Origin: Emydura subglobosa
Taxonomy: Eukaryota; Chordata; Testudines; Chelidae
Direction of reading: 5' to 3'
Assembly: GCA_007922225.1 (NCBI GenBank)
Contig: ML679972.1
Span: forward strand, 37,766,765-37,830,764
Length of the DNA stretch: 64,000 nucleotides
Numbering within the stretch: the first letter of the stretch is position 1; each line of letters begins with the position of its first letter. The translations under genes and the position numbers were made by a program. The notes below the pieces were generated by a model that did not search any database, was not told the DNA's origin, and saw only the letters and a program-made list of their open reading frames with translations. Below, piece by piece: positions 54,567-64,000 of this stretch.

Positions 54567-54674
54567 AGCTACGTTTCTCAACAACCAGGCCGTGGACCGG
54601 CACCGGTCCCTGAGATCTCCCCGCCACAGCTTAGGAGACCGGTCCCTGGTATCAAAAAGGTTGAGAAACACTGA
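54567..54674 (-). mobile_element. Short hAT-like element in the 3' UTR
   Basis: The left end 'ACGTTTCTCAAC' and right end 'GGTTGAGAAACACTG' are inverted. CAGTGTTTCTCAACC is a known hAT/Charlie-type end. 'ACCGGTCCCTG' occurs twice inside. No clean 8-bp flanking duplication is visible. Confidence 0.65.
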
Positions 54675-54840
54675 GCTAAAGCAACCTCGGGGCTGCTCCG
54701 GGTCTTGGCCCCTTGTGGGCCCTGCGGGGCCAGAGATTAGCCACAGCGCAGTGCGCTCCAGCTCTGCCCCGATCCGCCCCATACAGGGGGGAGGGCCGTC
54801 CTTCCCCCCAGCTGGGAAGGCCCTCTGCAGGGGATGGAAA
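54675..54840 (+). repeat. Dispersed hairpin repeat 'R1', copy 6
   Basis: 'CTAAAGCAACCTCGGGGCTG', 'GAGATTAGCCACAGCGCAG' and 'GCGCTCCAGCTCTGCCC' reproduce the second half of R1 directly after the hAT-like end. Confidence 0.6.
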
Positions 54841-55071
54841 TCGATGGGGGGCTCTGGTCCTTCCTAAGGCTGCCCAAAGGACTAATGGCGTAATTCATCT
54901 TTGCTGCCTGCTGTCTCTGGGGCAGGAGCCCAGGCGTCGCTGCTGGTAGCGGGGCATCGTCTTTTGCTGCTAGGTGCTTCTCATGATGGTCGCTCTAACG
55001 GGGGGCAAAAGCCCCCCAATGCAGGGATGGGAGGTGTGCTATTCGCTCAGGTGATGGGGACGCAGCCTGGC

Positions 55072-55077
55072 ATTAAA
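55072..55077 (+). promoter_or_regulatory. Candidate poly(A) signal ATTAAA
   Basis: ATTAAA is followed within 10-30 bp by T/GT-rich 'CCTTTTGTTTCTCTCTGATT', a plausible downstream element. It is the first such pair after the stop codon. Confidence 0.4.
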
Positions 55078-55434
55078 AATCCTTTTGTTTCTCTCTGATT
55101 TCTGAGTGACTGATTTAGCGCTTCCTCAATCTTCTCCTGATCCCAGCCCCACCCTGGAAACAAACCTTCCTCCCCCACCCCAGCAGCACAGCTGGGACAG
55201 AGCACACAGACACCTGCAAACAGGATTGGCTGCCCAGGCTCACACCCAGCCAGCCACCCACCCACACGGGCAGGAGGAATCTGTGTGTGTGTGGGGGGGG
55301 GGGGAGCTGGGTGGATAAGAGAGACAAATGAGCCCCTTTGAAGGCAGCCTGCATTGGTAGAAAGGGGGGAAGGCAACTAATGGGAGCAGGGATGGGCACT
55401 TGATTGGTTATTTGCATTTTGGTGGTAGGTGGGG

Positions 55435-55930
55435 GCCCTTCTCGGTCAGGCCCTTGTGCCAGGCGCTGCACAGATCCCAGCCGAGATCAGGGCCCCCGTC
55501 CCGCCAGGCACTGCGCAGACGCAGAGCCAGAGTCCCAGCTCCAAAGCACTTCCAGACTCAAGCAACCAAGGCAGGAGTCTCAGCCCCATAGCCCGCCCTG
55601 GAGGAGCCACGGCACAGAGAAATGAAAAGGTCATCCAAGGAGCCTGCAGCAGATCAGGGAATAAAAACCACCACCCCTATGGGGAATTTGTCAGCCTGTT
55701 TGCAGTGAAACAAGCCATGCCTGCTGGGCAGAGCCCAGCCAAACCCAGGAGGGGGGGTGGGATAGATGGCCTGGGTGGGTGTGCCTGAGACTCAGCTGAG
55801 CCTGGAAGCTATTGGGCAATGAGACAATTTTGTGCAGATTGTCACCTGCGTGGTTTGGGCAGGGTATAGCAGGAATGAGCTCTTTCCAAGCCACTGCCAC
55901 GGCTAGGGAAACTGAGGCACAGCGCCCGTG
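55435..55930 (-). mobile_element. Reversed SINE, tail module doubled, plus detached core
   Basis: 'GTGCCAGGCGCTGCACAG' (55456) and 'CCGCCAGGCACTGCGCAG' (55500) are two tail modules 44 bp apart. A core, 'AGGGAAACTGAGGCACAGCG', lies at 55906. Confidence 0.6.
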
Positions 55931-56134
55931 TGTGATTTATGTAGACCGCCTATCCTGCCTCTTCCACTATGGCTACCCCCAGCCCCCTTTATCTGTATGG
56001 ATGCAGCTGCTGAAACCAGAAGAGGGGGGATGTGCTACTGGGTTAGATGGGCCCATTGGGCTGAGCCTCCTACTCCAATCCCACAGCCAGAAGCAGGGAG
56101 GTTTTTGGAGCACCGACCCTTTTTTATCTATGTT

Positions 56135-56265
56135 TGTACAGGGTGCTACCATAATGCACCTAATAGCAATAATAATGTACAGCACCTAGCGTAATGGGGT
56201 CCTGGGCTATGACTGGGGCTCCTAGTTGCTACCGTAATACATCTAATAAATAATAATTAGATGAC
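56135..56265 (+). repeat. SINE tail module, two copies
   Basis: 'GCTACCATAATGCACCTAATAGC' (56143) and 'GCTACCGTAATACATCTAATAAATAATAAT' (56227), 84 bp apart, as in the 41.4 kb array. Confidence 0.7.
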
Positions 56266-56514
56266 AGGGGAACAATTCATGTTTCTTAATTTGTTTATCT
56301 GATGAGGAGACCTGGCAGGTCAGCTGGGACGAAGGATGTCGCAGCTTAAAAGTGCCCGACCCTGTGCCCAGCCCTGTCATTTGACAGCTGCACGAGTCAG
56401 GGCGGCTTTGATCTTACAGCCCTTTAATGATACTTTGCCTTTTCCTTGAGCCTATCAATCACCTGATGATCCCAAAGCCCTTTATACACCTGAATGAATG
56501 TAACCCCGCCAACT

Positions 56515-56690
56515 CATCCTGGCAGGGTAGGTCAGTTCTGCCTCTGGTTTGCTGGATGCCCTTAGGCAAGGCTCCGTGACTCAGTTTCCCCACCTTTAAA
56601 ACAGGGTGAATGCCCTGGCCGCCTCCGTAAAGCGCTTTGAGAACTACCGGTGATAAAAGTGAGGGCAGATTCTCGTTATTAACCGGGAGG
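56515..56690 (+). mobile_element. MIR-type SINE
   Basis: 'GCCCTTAGGCAAGGCTCCG', core 'GTGACTCAGTTTCCCCACCT' (56576) and 'GTAAAGCGCTTTGAGAACTA'. Confidence 0.75.
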
Positions 56691-57700
56691 CTAATCTGCG
56701 ATCCAGCCGCCGGAGGGGGGGCCAGAGCAATGCTCGGGTGGGTGCAGCGGAGGGGATCATCAAGTTTAAGGCTAAAAGGGACCATTAGATCCTGTAAACG
56801 ACATCCTGTCTAGCACGGACCTTTCCGTTTCACCCACTTTCCCCTGAAGGGAGCCCAATCACTTGGCTCAGTCCTCTTCTCCTTCCCGCCGTTGTTCGCT
56901 GCTTCCCCCCCCCCCCCACCTAGGTCCGGCTGGGAGGGACTCGCCTGCGGAGTTGGGGCTGGGAGCCGCCCCACACTGATAGAAGGCGGCCCCAGCTGAG
57001 TAAGGGCTGGCACAGGTGATGACCTGACACCTCCCCACCTCCAGTAACCGGACTCCTGGTGTCCAGCCGGTAGATCTGTCCAGACACTATCGGGTCCCCT
57101 TTTGGACCGGACTTTCCGGTTGAAAACCAGGCATGTGAGAGAACCAAGAATTGAACTGGTTCAATTTGGAAGTGCTGCTGTGGTGCATCATGGGTAGTTC
57201 ATTTGCCTCCTGTCCCTGTTCGCCTCTGTAGGCTGGGCTCCCAGCTGGACTACACCTCCCATGATGCAACATGGCCAGGGGACTCCCATGATGCAATGGC
57301 ATCCCTCTCTAAAAGGAGCGGCTTTGGGCCAGCAGTTGCCTCACATGTCCATTCTCCTCCATGGGTGGGGGGCTCCCTGGCCAAACTGCACCTCAGAACT
57401 GGCTCCAAGCTTCTGATCCAGATCTCAGAACCGGAGCCAAACTCCCGAGCTGGGCCCCTATGCCTCTAATGAGCTGAACCAACCCCTGGCGCCCGCAAGC
57501 TATGGGGAAGCTGGAATCTGCCTCACACCCACCTGCCTTGTAGTTCTGAGCCCACGGGTGAAAACGCAGTGGAGTGGGAGAGTTCGCATGTGGGTTTCTG
57601 TGCTGCTTGGGGTGCCTCTAGGGCTAGAGCATGGCTTCTCCCCACACAGCCCAGCAGTGCCAGCCCCTCCCCAGGCTTGCCATCTTCCCCCACCCTGGCT
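56691..57700. other. No gene recognised
   Basis: Contains a C-run at 56905-56918 and a short direct repeat, 'CTCCCATGATGCAA', at 57256 and 57284, which also echoes 'GCATCATGGGTAG' at 57184 in inverted form. Nothing else is supportable. Confidence 0.35.
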
Positions 57701-57704
57701 GAGT

Positions 57705-58375
57705 CTCTCTCTCTGTGCCCTTGTTTGTGTGTGTGTGTTTAGCTGGGGGGAGGTGTGGCTCCATGTGAGTCTTTTTGTTTGGGTGTGTATCTATTTGTGT
57801 GTGCTCGCACATGGCTTTGTATATGTGTCACTGGGTGCATCTCTGATTGTGTATGTGTGTGTGTGTGTCCCTCTCTGTGTCATTTGTAGTTTTGTGTGTA
57901 TCTTTGTGTGTGTGTGTCTCTCTCTCTGTCCTTGTGTTTGTGTAGCTGTTTAGCTGGGTATATGTGTCTGGTTTTGTGTGAGTCTCTCTCTCTCTTTGTG
58001 CCCTTGTTTTTGTGTGTGTGTTTAGCTGGGGTGTGTGGCTTCATGTGTCTTTTTGTTTGGGTGTGTATCTATTTGTGTGCCAACATGGCTTTGTGTGTGT
58101 CCCTGTGTGCATCTGATTTTGTGTGTGTGTGTGTGTCTTTCCCTTTGTGGCTGTGTGTTTGTGGTTTGTGTGCATCTTTGTGTGTCTCTCTCTTTTTGTG
58201 TTCTTGTGTATCGGTTTGTATGTATCTGTTTAGCTCGGTGCATGTGGATGGTTTTGCATCTCCTTCATTGTGTTCTTGTTTGTGTGTCTGTTTAGCTGGG
58301 AGTGTGTGTGGGTTTGTGGGAGTGTTTTGTGTGTGTGTCTGTGTGGGTGTCTTGCTGTGAGTACCTCTGAGTCTT
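57705..58375 (+). repeat. GT-rich higher-order repeat, unit about 280 bp
   Basis: 'TTTAGCTGGG' or a variant occurs at 57738, 57949, 58021, 58229 and 58291, giving spacings of 211, 72, 208 and 62. A unit of about 280 bp made of a long and a short subunit is therefore repeated twice plus a start. 'TTTTTGTTTGGGTGTGTATC' and 'CACATGGCTTTGT'-like blocks recur inside. The frames are Cys/Val/Leu-rich artefacts. Confidence 0.75.
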
Positions 58376-58673
58376 TCTGTATCTTTTAACCTTCCATGTA
58401 GCAAGAGCAGCAGCCACTTTCCCAGTTGCCCACCCTAAATGTCTCTATACCGCAGCAGCTGGGATAGACCCCCAAGTGCACCCCCCCCCAGGTACCAGAG
58501 ACTCTCCCAGCAGCTACTGGCAGGGTTGGGGCCTGTGACCCACAGACTAGCAGCCCCGATTCCATTCAGCAGAGGGCAGCAGCGAACCAATTTGCTATCT
58601 GCCGCAGCCAGTTCAGCGGGACCTATTCACAGTGCAGATGCTCGTTCAAGGGAGGAGGCATCCCAGGGGGTCT

Positions 58674-58915
58674 TGCAGTAGCACCAAGAGGTCTCGGCTG
58701 AGATCAAGGCCCCATCGTGCTGGCTGCTGCACAGACATGGAGTGAGAGACAGTCTCTGCCCCGAAGAGCTTCCAGTCTAAATAGGATGGGAGGGGAAACT
58801 GAGGCAGGGAGCCGTGCCGTGACTTGCCCAAAGTCACCCAGCAGGACAGTGGAAGAGCTGGGAAGGGACCCAGGTCTGCAGAGTCCCAACTCAAAGCCCC
58901 TAGCCTCCACGTCAG
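58674..58915 (-). mobile_element. Full-length reversed SINE
   Basis: Tail 'GCAGTAGCACCAAGAGGTC', 'GCACAGACATGGAGTGAGAG', core 'GAGGGGAAACTGAGGCAGGG' (58791) and 'GGACCCAGGTCTGCAGAGTC' in the head. Confidence 0.8.
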
Positions 58916-59795
58916 TCTACACCAGCTGAGGATCCGGCCCCAATGTGTTTTGTGGCTGTCCTGACACTCCGGGAGGAGAGTGGGGAGAGAATATAGCTCA
59001 GATCAGACCCCCGGTAACAGCTTATTGATGAGCAACATACAGAACTGGATATGGGGGAGTGGCGGGGACTGGTGCGTTTCCCACATGGCCCTTCTGCAGC
59101 CCCTCGTGGCGGCTCCTTGCAGCTCACAGCAGAGGGACCTGATGCAGCAGCTGTCCCCAGAAGGGCGCACAGACAGAAAAGCCATCACTCTTTGTTGCTG
59201 TTACAGGGCGTTCTGCTCAAAAGACCCTCCTCCCCCTTTAAAATCCCAGCGCCATCCGCCTTTGAAATAAAACCCGGGGGGGAGAAACTTTTCCTTCAAA
59301 GGCACTTTCTGCCAGATTAGCTGGGAAGAAGCCTCAGCCATGGGCTTTGGGTGGGGAAAGAGGCTGGATGGCCTGGATTTTGGGTGGGTGGGGGGATTTC
59401 ATAGCCACAAACCCCATCCCCCACGCATTTTTAAACCCAGCACAACTGTTCTTACCAACCCCCCCATGACTCAGACGTCAGCTTCCCATCCGGCCTGGGA
59501 CGGGGTGGATTTAAGTGCCCGGTAACCCGTTCTAAGGATTCTCCCCTTTCCCCATGTGCTTCATACGTAAATCTTTACTCCTGGGGGAGAGATTCCCCCC
59601 TGCTGCTTTTCTCCATCCCTTTAAGATGGGGCCTGAAGTGGAAAAGGAAAAACCAAAAAAGATGCCTACAAGAATTTTTTCCTTCAGAGTCTTTCAAAGC
59701 CGGAAAAGTCCACGCGGGAGCCTGAAATTCCATTTGTCATCATAGGAAACGCACATTGGCTGGCCCGAGTAGTGGGACAATGATGCTAAAGATAA
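58916..59795. other. No gene recognised
   Basis: The frame around 58980-59270 stays open in several phases but has no convincing splice pair. Confidence 0.3.
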
Positions 59796-59799
59796 AAGT

Positions 59800-60065
59800 G
59801 GTGTAATAATTATACCTATAGACCCGGAACGAGATCCTAGCCCCCACTGCGTCAGGTGCTGTACATACCCCGACCAAGATCAGGGCCCAGTTGTGCCAGG
59901 AGCTGCACTGACACATAGTGAGAGACAGCCACTCCTTCAAGAGCTGACAGTCTGCCTACACTGAGAAGGGAAACTGAGGCCCACAGTCACACAGCAGGTG
60001 GGGTGGTAGAACTAGGAATAGAACCCAGGTGTCCTGATTCCTAGCCCAGTGCCTTGTCACAATCT
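59800..60065 (-). mobile_element. Reversed SINE with doubled tail
   Basis: 'GTCAGGTGCTGTACATACCC' (59850) and 'GTGCCAGGAGCTGCACTGAC' (59893), core 'AAGGGAAACTGAGGCCCAC' (59965) and 'GAATAGAACCCAGGTGTCC' (60016). Confidence 0.75.
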
Positions 60066-60334
60066 CATGTGATGCCATCTTCAGCTTTCCTAGCCCTGTG
60101 TGAATTTTCCTTTCCCCTTTCTTGTCAATTTCCAGGGGGGGAGGGCTGAGCAGGGGTGGCAGAACGGGTCCCTGCTCCCACCTGCCCACGCCAGATCATT
60201 GCCTTCAGGAAGGCAGCATGTGCATTCAGCCCAGGAATGCGTGTCCTTTGCAACGTGCATTTCAGCCCAGGTTTGCGGCGTACTGGACACACATGACCCC
60301 TCACGCCGCCGCTTGGGAGCTACGGGAGAGAGTT

Positions 60335-60720
60335 TTTCCCACTGTTCAGATGGGGACAATGAGTCATCACCACTCACATAGCTTCAGAATTGGGAACAGA
60401 ACCCAGGCGTCCGGGCTGTCGGTTTCCTTCTCTAACTCAGCCCCATGTGCTCGAGGAGAACCCAGGCGTCCTGACTCACTGCACTAACCACTAAACCACA
60501 GTCTCTTGTCACAGCTGGCCACTGCACCCAGGAGGGCTGATTCCCAGCCTCCCCCTGCTCTAACCACTAGGTACCTCTCTCCTCAGGAAGCTGGGGTTAG
60601 AACCCAGGAGTCCAGACTCCCAGCCCCTGCTCTAATTCACTAGACTCCCTCTCCCTTCCTTCCCAGTGCTGACTCCCAGCCTCCCTGCTCTAACCTACTA
60701 GCTTCCATTCCAGATCAGGG
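60335..60720 (-). repeat. Multiplied SINE head, about 5 units, reversed
   Basis: 'GAACAGAACCCAGGCGTCC' (60394), 'GAGAACCCAGGCGTCCTG' (60456), 'GCACCCAGGAGGGCTG' (60524) and 'TAGAACCCAGGAGTCCAG' (60597) are spaced about 62-73 bp, with 'CTAACCACTARRC' between. A degenerate unit follows. Confidence 0.75.
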
Positions 60721-61084
60721 GCAGCTGAGTGACTAGTTGTAACCAAAGCCAGGTGCAGCCGATGGGGGGGAGATACAGGCCATTTACTGGACCTGGTCAC
60801 CGGAGGATGGATAATTCTGCTGCTTGCCAGTGGAGGGCGCCACTGTGAGGGAGGTTGCACAGGGATTAGTAAATCAGGTCAGGGGCTGACGCCGCTCAGC
60901 TTCAGATCCCATCAATTGGCAAATGTAACATGCGTGTCTGTGTCTCACCCATGCCCCAGCCGGCTGCTCTCAGGTCTGCACCAGCTGGGGGCGCTGGTCT
61001 CTGCTGAGTGATGTGGGCTTCTGTGTTGCTCCGTGCAGCTTCCTGCAATGGGCCTTCGGGGCCTTTGCTCATGGAGGCTCCTAG

Positions 61085-62015
61085 ACTCTCAGGTCAGAAG
61101 GGACCAATATGATCCTCTAGTCTGACCTCCTGCACAACGCAGGCTGCAGAGCCTCAGCCCCCGGTCCTGTAGTAGACCCCTGACCTAGGACTGAGTTATT
61201 GAAGTCCTCACATCGTGGTTTAAAGACTTTAAGGTACAGAGAATCCACCAGGAAGCGAGCCGTGCCCCATGCTGCAGAGGAAGGCAAAAAACCCACAGAG
61301 CCTTTGCCAATCTGCCCTGGGGGAAAATTCCTTCCTGACCCCAAATATGGCGATCAGTTAAACCCTGAGCATGTGGGCAAGACTCACCAGCCAGACACCC
61401 AAGAAAGAATTCTCTGTAATAACTCAGAACCCATCACGTCTAACGTCCCATCACAGGCCACTGGGCATATCTACCACCAGTAGCCAAAGATCAGTTAATT
61501 GCCAAACTAGGCTGGCCCATCACACCTTCCCCTCCAGACATTTATCAAGCTCAGTTTTGAAGCCAGCTAGGATTTTTGCCCCCCATTGCTCCCATTGGGA
61601 GGCTGTTCCAGAACTTCACTCGTCTGATGGTTAGAAACCTGCATCTAATTTCAAGTCTAAACTTCCTGATGGCCAGTTTCTATTCATTAGTTCTTGTGTC
61701 CACATTGGCACTTAACTTAAATAACTCCTCTTCCTCCCTGGTGTTTATCCCTCTGATATATTTATAGAGAGCAATCATATCTCCCCTCAGCCTTCTTTTG
61801 GTTAGGCTAAATAAGCCAAGCTCTTTGAGTCTCCTCTTATAAGGCAGGTTTCCATTCTGCACATCGTCCTAGTGAGCCCTTCTCTGCACCTGTTCCAGTC
61901 TGAATTTATCTTTCTTAAACAGGGGGGACCAGAACTGCAAACAGTATTCCAGATGGGGCCTCACCAGCGTCTTGTATAACGGTACTAACACCTCCCTATC
62001 TCTACTGGAGCATCA
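61085..62015 (-). mobile_element. Well-preserved CR1 LINE 3' end, reversed, 930 bp
   Basis: It starts 'AGACTCTCAGGTCAGAAGGG' (the complement of the 3' terminus). It runs through 'CTGCCCTGGGGGAAAATTCC', 'GGAGGCTGTTCCAGAACTTC', 'ATCATATCTCCCCTCAGCCT' and 'GAACTGCAAACAGTATTCCA'. It is less diverged than the other copies and so probably younger. Confidence 0.9.
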
Positions 62016-62084
62016 GTGGGACTCCACTGCACCGCGGCGGGGTGAACAGCAGGTTCAGGGGGGTGCAGCTAGGTTAGGCAACGG

Positions 62085-62160
62085 TGGAAGAACCCAGGAA
62101 TCCTGAGTCCCAGCCCTTCTTGCGCTAACTACTACGTCCCACTCCCCTTCCAGAGCCCAC
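62085..62160 (-). repeat. SINE head unit (reversed), at the CR1 border
   Basis: 'AAGAACCCAGGAATCCTGAG' and 'GCTAACTACTACGTCCCACT'. Confidence 0.6.
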
Positions 62161-62267
62161 GGCCTCATCACTGCAGATGTCTGAGCATCAGGTGTGGGAG
62201 GGAGCAGGCAGAGCACAGTCTTCTGATGTGTATTGTGGTAGCACACACAGAGCAGGACTCTGTCCTG

Positions 62268-62570
62268 CCAGCAGGGGGCACAGTACTCACACACATGGGC
62301 ATGTCACAATCCCTCCAATCCCTCCAGCAGGGACACACACACACACACAGAGCACAATCCCTTCATCAGGGACACACACACGCACACATACACGGGCATG
62401 TCACAATCCCTCTATTGGGGGAAACACACACAAAGTCACAGTATCTCCAGAAGACACACACACACACACACACATGAGCATGTCACAATCCCTCCATCAG
62501 GGGGACACACACAAGGTCACAATACCTCCAACAGGGACAGACAGACAGACAGACTCCAGGTCTGCAACAG
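62268..62570 (+). repeat. CA-rich minisatellite with 'CACAATCCCTCCA' unit
   Basis: 'GTCACAATCCCTCCA'-type blocks at 62304, 62403 and 62488, plus shorter ones, alternate with CA runs and 'CAGGGACACACAC'. Unit length varies from about 35 to 85 bp. Confidence 0.7.
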
Positions 62571-63640
62571 GGGGCAGCTCTCATGTGCGCTGGGCTAACT
62601 TGAGTGTAGCTCACTGCAGGGACCTGGGGGGTCCTTTTAAAAGGGGGTCTCATTTGCAGACAGTGCTGAGCACCCCACGCCCACCTCTCTGGAAAACAGC
62701 CCCCCCCCCCCCAGTCACTACTGAAAAAAGTGACATGCCCCAGGGCCAAACAAACCCCAGGGGTCCGCTCCTCCATTGCCCCCCCCCCTCCGAAATCATT
62801 CACACCAATGCAGACTGCTCCCCATTGACCCCGCTTTGCACCAGGCATGAATGACCCAGCCAGGGTCCAGGGTGCTGGACAGATATGGGTGAGAGCGGCA
62901 GTGACAGGAGTGGGGGGTGGGGGTCTTTGCACCCATGCATCCCGTGGCCTATTATGTCCTTCCCATGTTCACCAAAGGCATTTTGCCGGACTCCCCCGCC
63001 CCCATCCCAGGACAAGCAGACAAAGCCCCTTTCAAGCAGGACGGCCTCCCCTTTGAACCCGGACAGATGTTCCGTCTCAGCGGGGGGCCCGCAGAAATCC
63101 CACCGCCTGGCCCCTCCCCGCCTCCTTCCACAGGGGCAGCTGAGTCTGTCTTATGCCACCTCGGCTTTATTCTCCAGCCCCCCACTGACCCCCGGGGCCT
63201 CGCCCAGAAGCAGCGGAGCCGGGGTCACTCCCAAACAGGGATGGTCAGAGCAGTTTCATCCACTGTTTTCCCGGGGTGTCATTTCAGAAAAATTGGGGGA
63301 GGAGAGGGAAGTGGAGGGGATAATGTTGTGTCAGCATCTGAAACAGGGCATGTGATTATTATATTACACCCGTCTTGGGGGGCGGGGAGTGGAAGACATA
63401 ATGGAGCAGATGGAGTTATGAAAAGTCTGGAAGGGCAAACCAGGGTCGGGGGGCAGGTGTGGGGGAGGGGACACAACTGCCCTCCCTTGTCCCATGGCAT
63501 CTGAGGCCTCAGCAGTTTTCTGTCAATTTTGGGGGGGCAAAACTGTCTCGATTTTAATGGCATTTTGGTTGGGGGAGGGAAAATGGCCCGACATCCTGGC
63601 TGGACTTTTATTTGTTTGTAAGTTGCCTTGATTTCAGCTT
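62571..63640. other. No confirmed gene; open frame at 62917-63504 noted
   Basis: The + frame includes DGLPFEPGQMFRLSGG near 63040-63090. This looks faintly protein-like, but the frame runs through chance sequence on both sides and has no splice pair I can support. A C-run lies at 62700-62712. Confidence 0.25.
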
Positions 63641-64000
63641 GTCTCAAAAATGTCACATTTTAAATGGATTTGACTGGCCCGAACCAAACCTGGCTGGTGC
63701 TCACGGAGGGGTGAGGGGGGGAATGGCCCGTTCATTCATGGCGGATGGTGGCTTACCGGCCTGCCAGACCCTCTTAAAGACTTAGCTACAGAGCAACGCA
63801 GGTGGCACATCAGACACGATGAGGCTAAACCTTTGTGGATTTGACTTGATGATGATTAAGCTTTTTTTTTAATATTGGTGCTTGAAAAAGGTCCAGATTC
63901 GGTCATTTTGTCCCAATTCGGGATGAATTTCTCCCCAAAATCTCAAATTTTTGCCGGATAGAAAAATCTGCTGTCCAGCCAGCTCTCCACCCAGGAGGAG
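63641..64000. repeat. AT-rich repeat of the 17.1/39.4 kb type
   Basis: 'AAAAATGTCACATTTTAAATGG', 'TCTCCCCAAAATCTCAAATTTTTGCC' and a TTTTTTTT run near 63862 resemble the other AT-rich stretches. It runs off the window edge. Confidence 0.35.

Larger units (their letters stand above)
54199..55095 (+). other. 3' untranslated region of the TMEM229B-like gene (inferred)
   Basis: GC-rich sequence without a second coding exon. It includes a short hAT-like element (54567-54674) and an R1 repeat (54675-54840). The first good poly(A) signal is ATTAAA at 55072, so the end is inferred. Confidence 0.5.

Noticed and set aside
57558..58404. Frames of 131, 154 and 111 codons that look like multi-pass membrane proteins or His/Thr-rich proteins
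   Set aside because: The hydrophobic composition comes from GT-rich sequence (Val, Cys, Leu codons), not from selection.
62917..63504. 195-codon frame with a PFEPGQMFRL block faintly like galectin beta strands
   Set aside because: The resemblance is a few residues only; no galectin carbohydrate-binding motif and no splice pair.

Overview
The window is vertebrate nuclear DNA, most likely from a non-avian sauropsid, with a turtle the best guess and a crocodilian the main alternative. Nothing resembles bacterial gene organisation. The long open frames are mostly by-products of GC-rich sequence and of tandem repeats whose unit length is a multiple of three. The organism guess rests on the repeat mix: CR1 LINE copies in both orientations, MIR-type tRNA-derived SINEs with the core 'CCTCAGTTTCCCCATCTG', a Penelope-like element with a GIY-YIG domain, hAT-type elements and AT-rich MITE-like elements. 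No database search was possible, so repeat family names come from recognised sequence signatures.

One protein-coding gene is convincing. It is a TMEM229B-like four-pass membrane protein on the + strand. The whole 163-residue coding sequence lies in one exon (CDS 53707-54198) behind a good splice acceptor and a strong Kozak context. A CpG-rich promoter with Sp1-type boxes and a YY1 box lies about 10 kb upstream (about 43300-43578) and ends in a consensus splice donor. I infer that it carries a non-coding first exon, so 43.6-53.7 kb would be intron 1. Two weaker gene signals exist. One is a possible minus-strand first exon (15372-15509) in a second CpG-rich island. The other is an 83-bp possible internal exon at the left edge (92-174).

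Layout. 1-15 kb: a degraded 1.3-kb CR1, another CR1, SINE copies, and minisatellites with 40-bp and 34-bp units. 14.7-16.1 kb: C-rich and CpG-rich island with GT-rich flanks. 16.5-31.2 kb: AT-rich MITE-like elements (one with nested insertions), GT tracts, and tandem arrays with 36-, 79-, 65- and 41-bp units. 32-43 kb: a TGACATCA-rich minisatellite, opposed CR1 copies, long GT tracts, a 539-bp hAT element with perfect 8-bp target-site duplications, and the Penelope-like element. 43-55 kb: the TMEM229B-like gene with a repeat-filled intron and 3' UTR. 55-64 kb: SINEs, a GT higher-order repeat, a well-preserved CR1 and a CA-rich minisatellite.

The most unusual content is in the repeats. tRNA-like SINE heads are tandemly multiplied at several loci. 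An unnamed 65-bp repeat recurs at three loci in both orientations. An unnamed hairpin-containing repeat occurs six times. I found no CRISPR array, no functional RNA gene and no multi-gene system, and no evidence for a new coding system.
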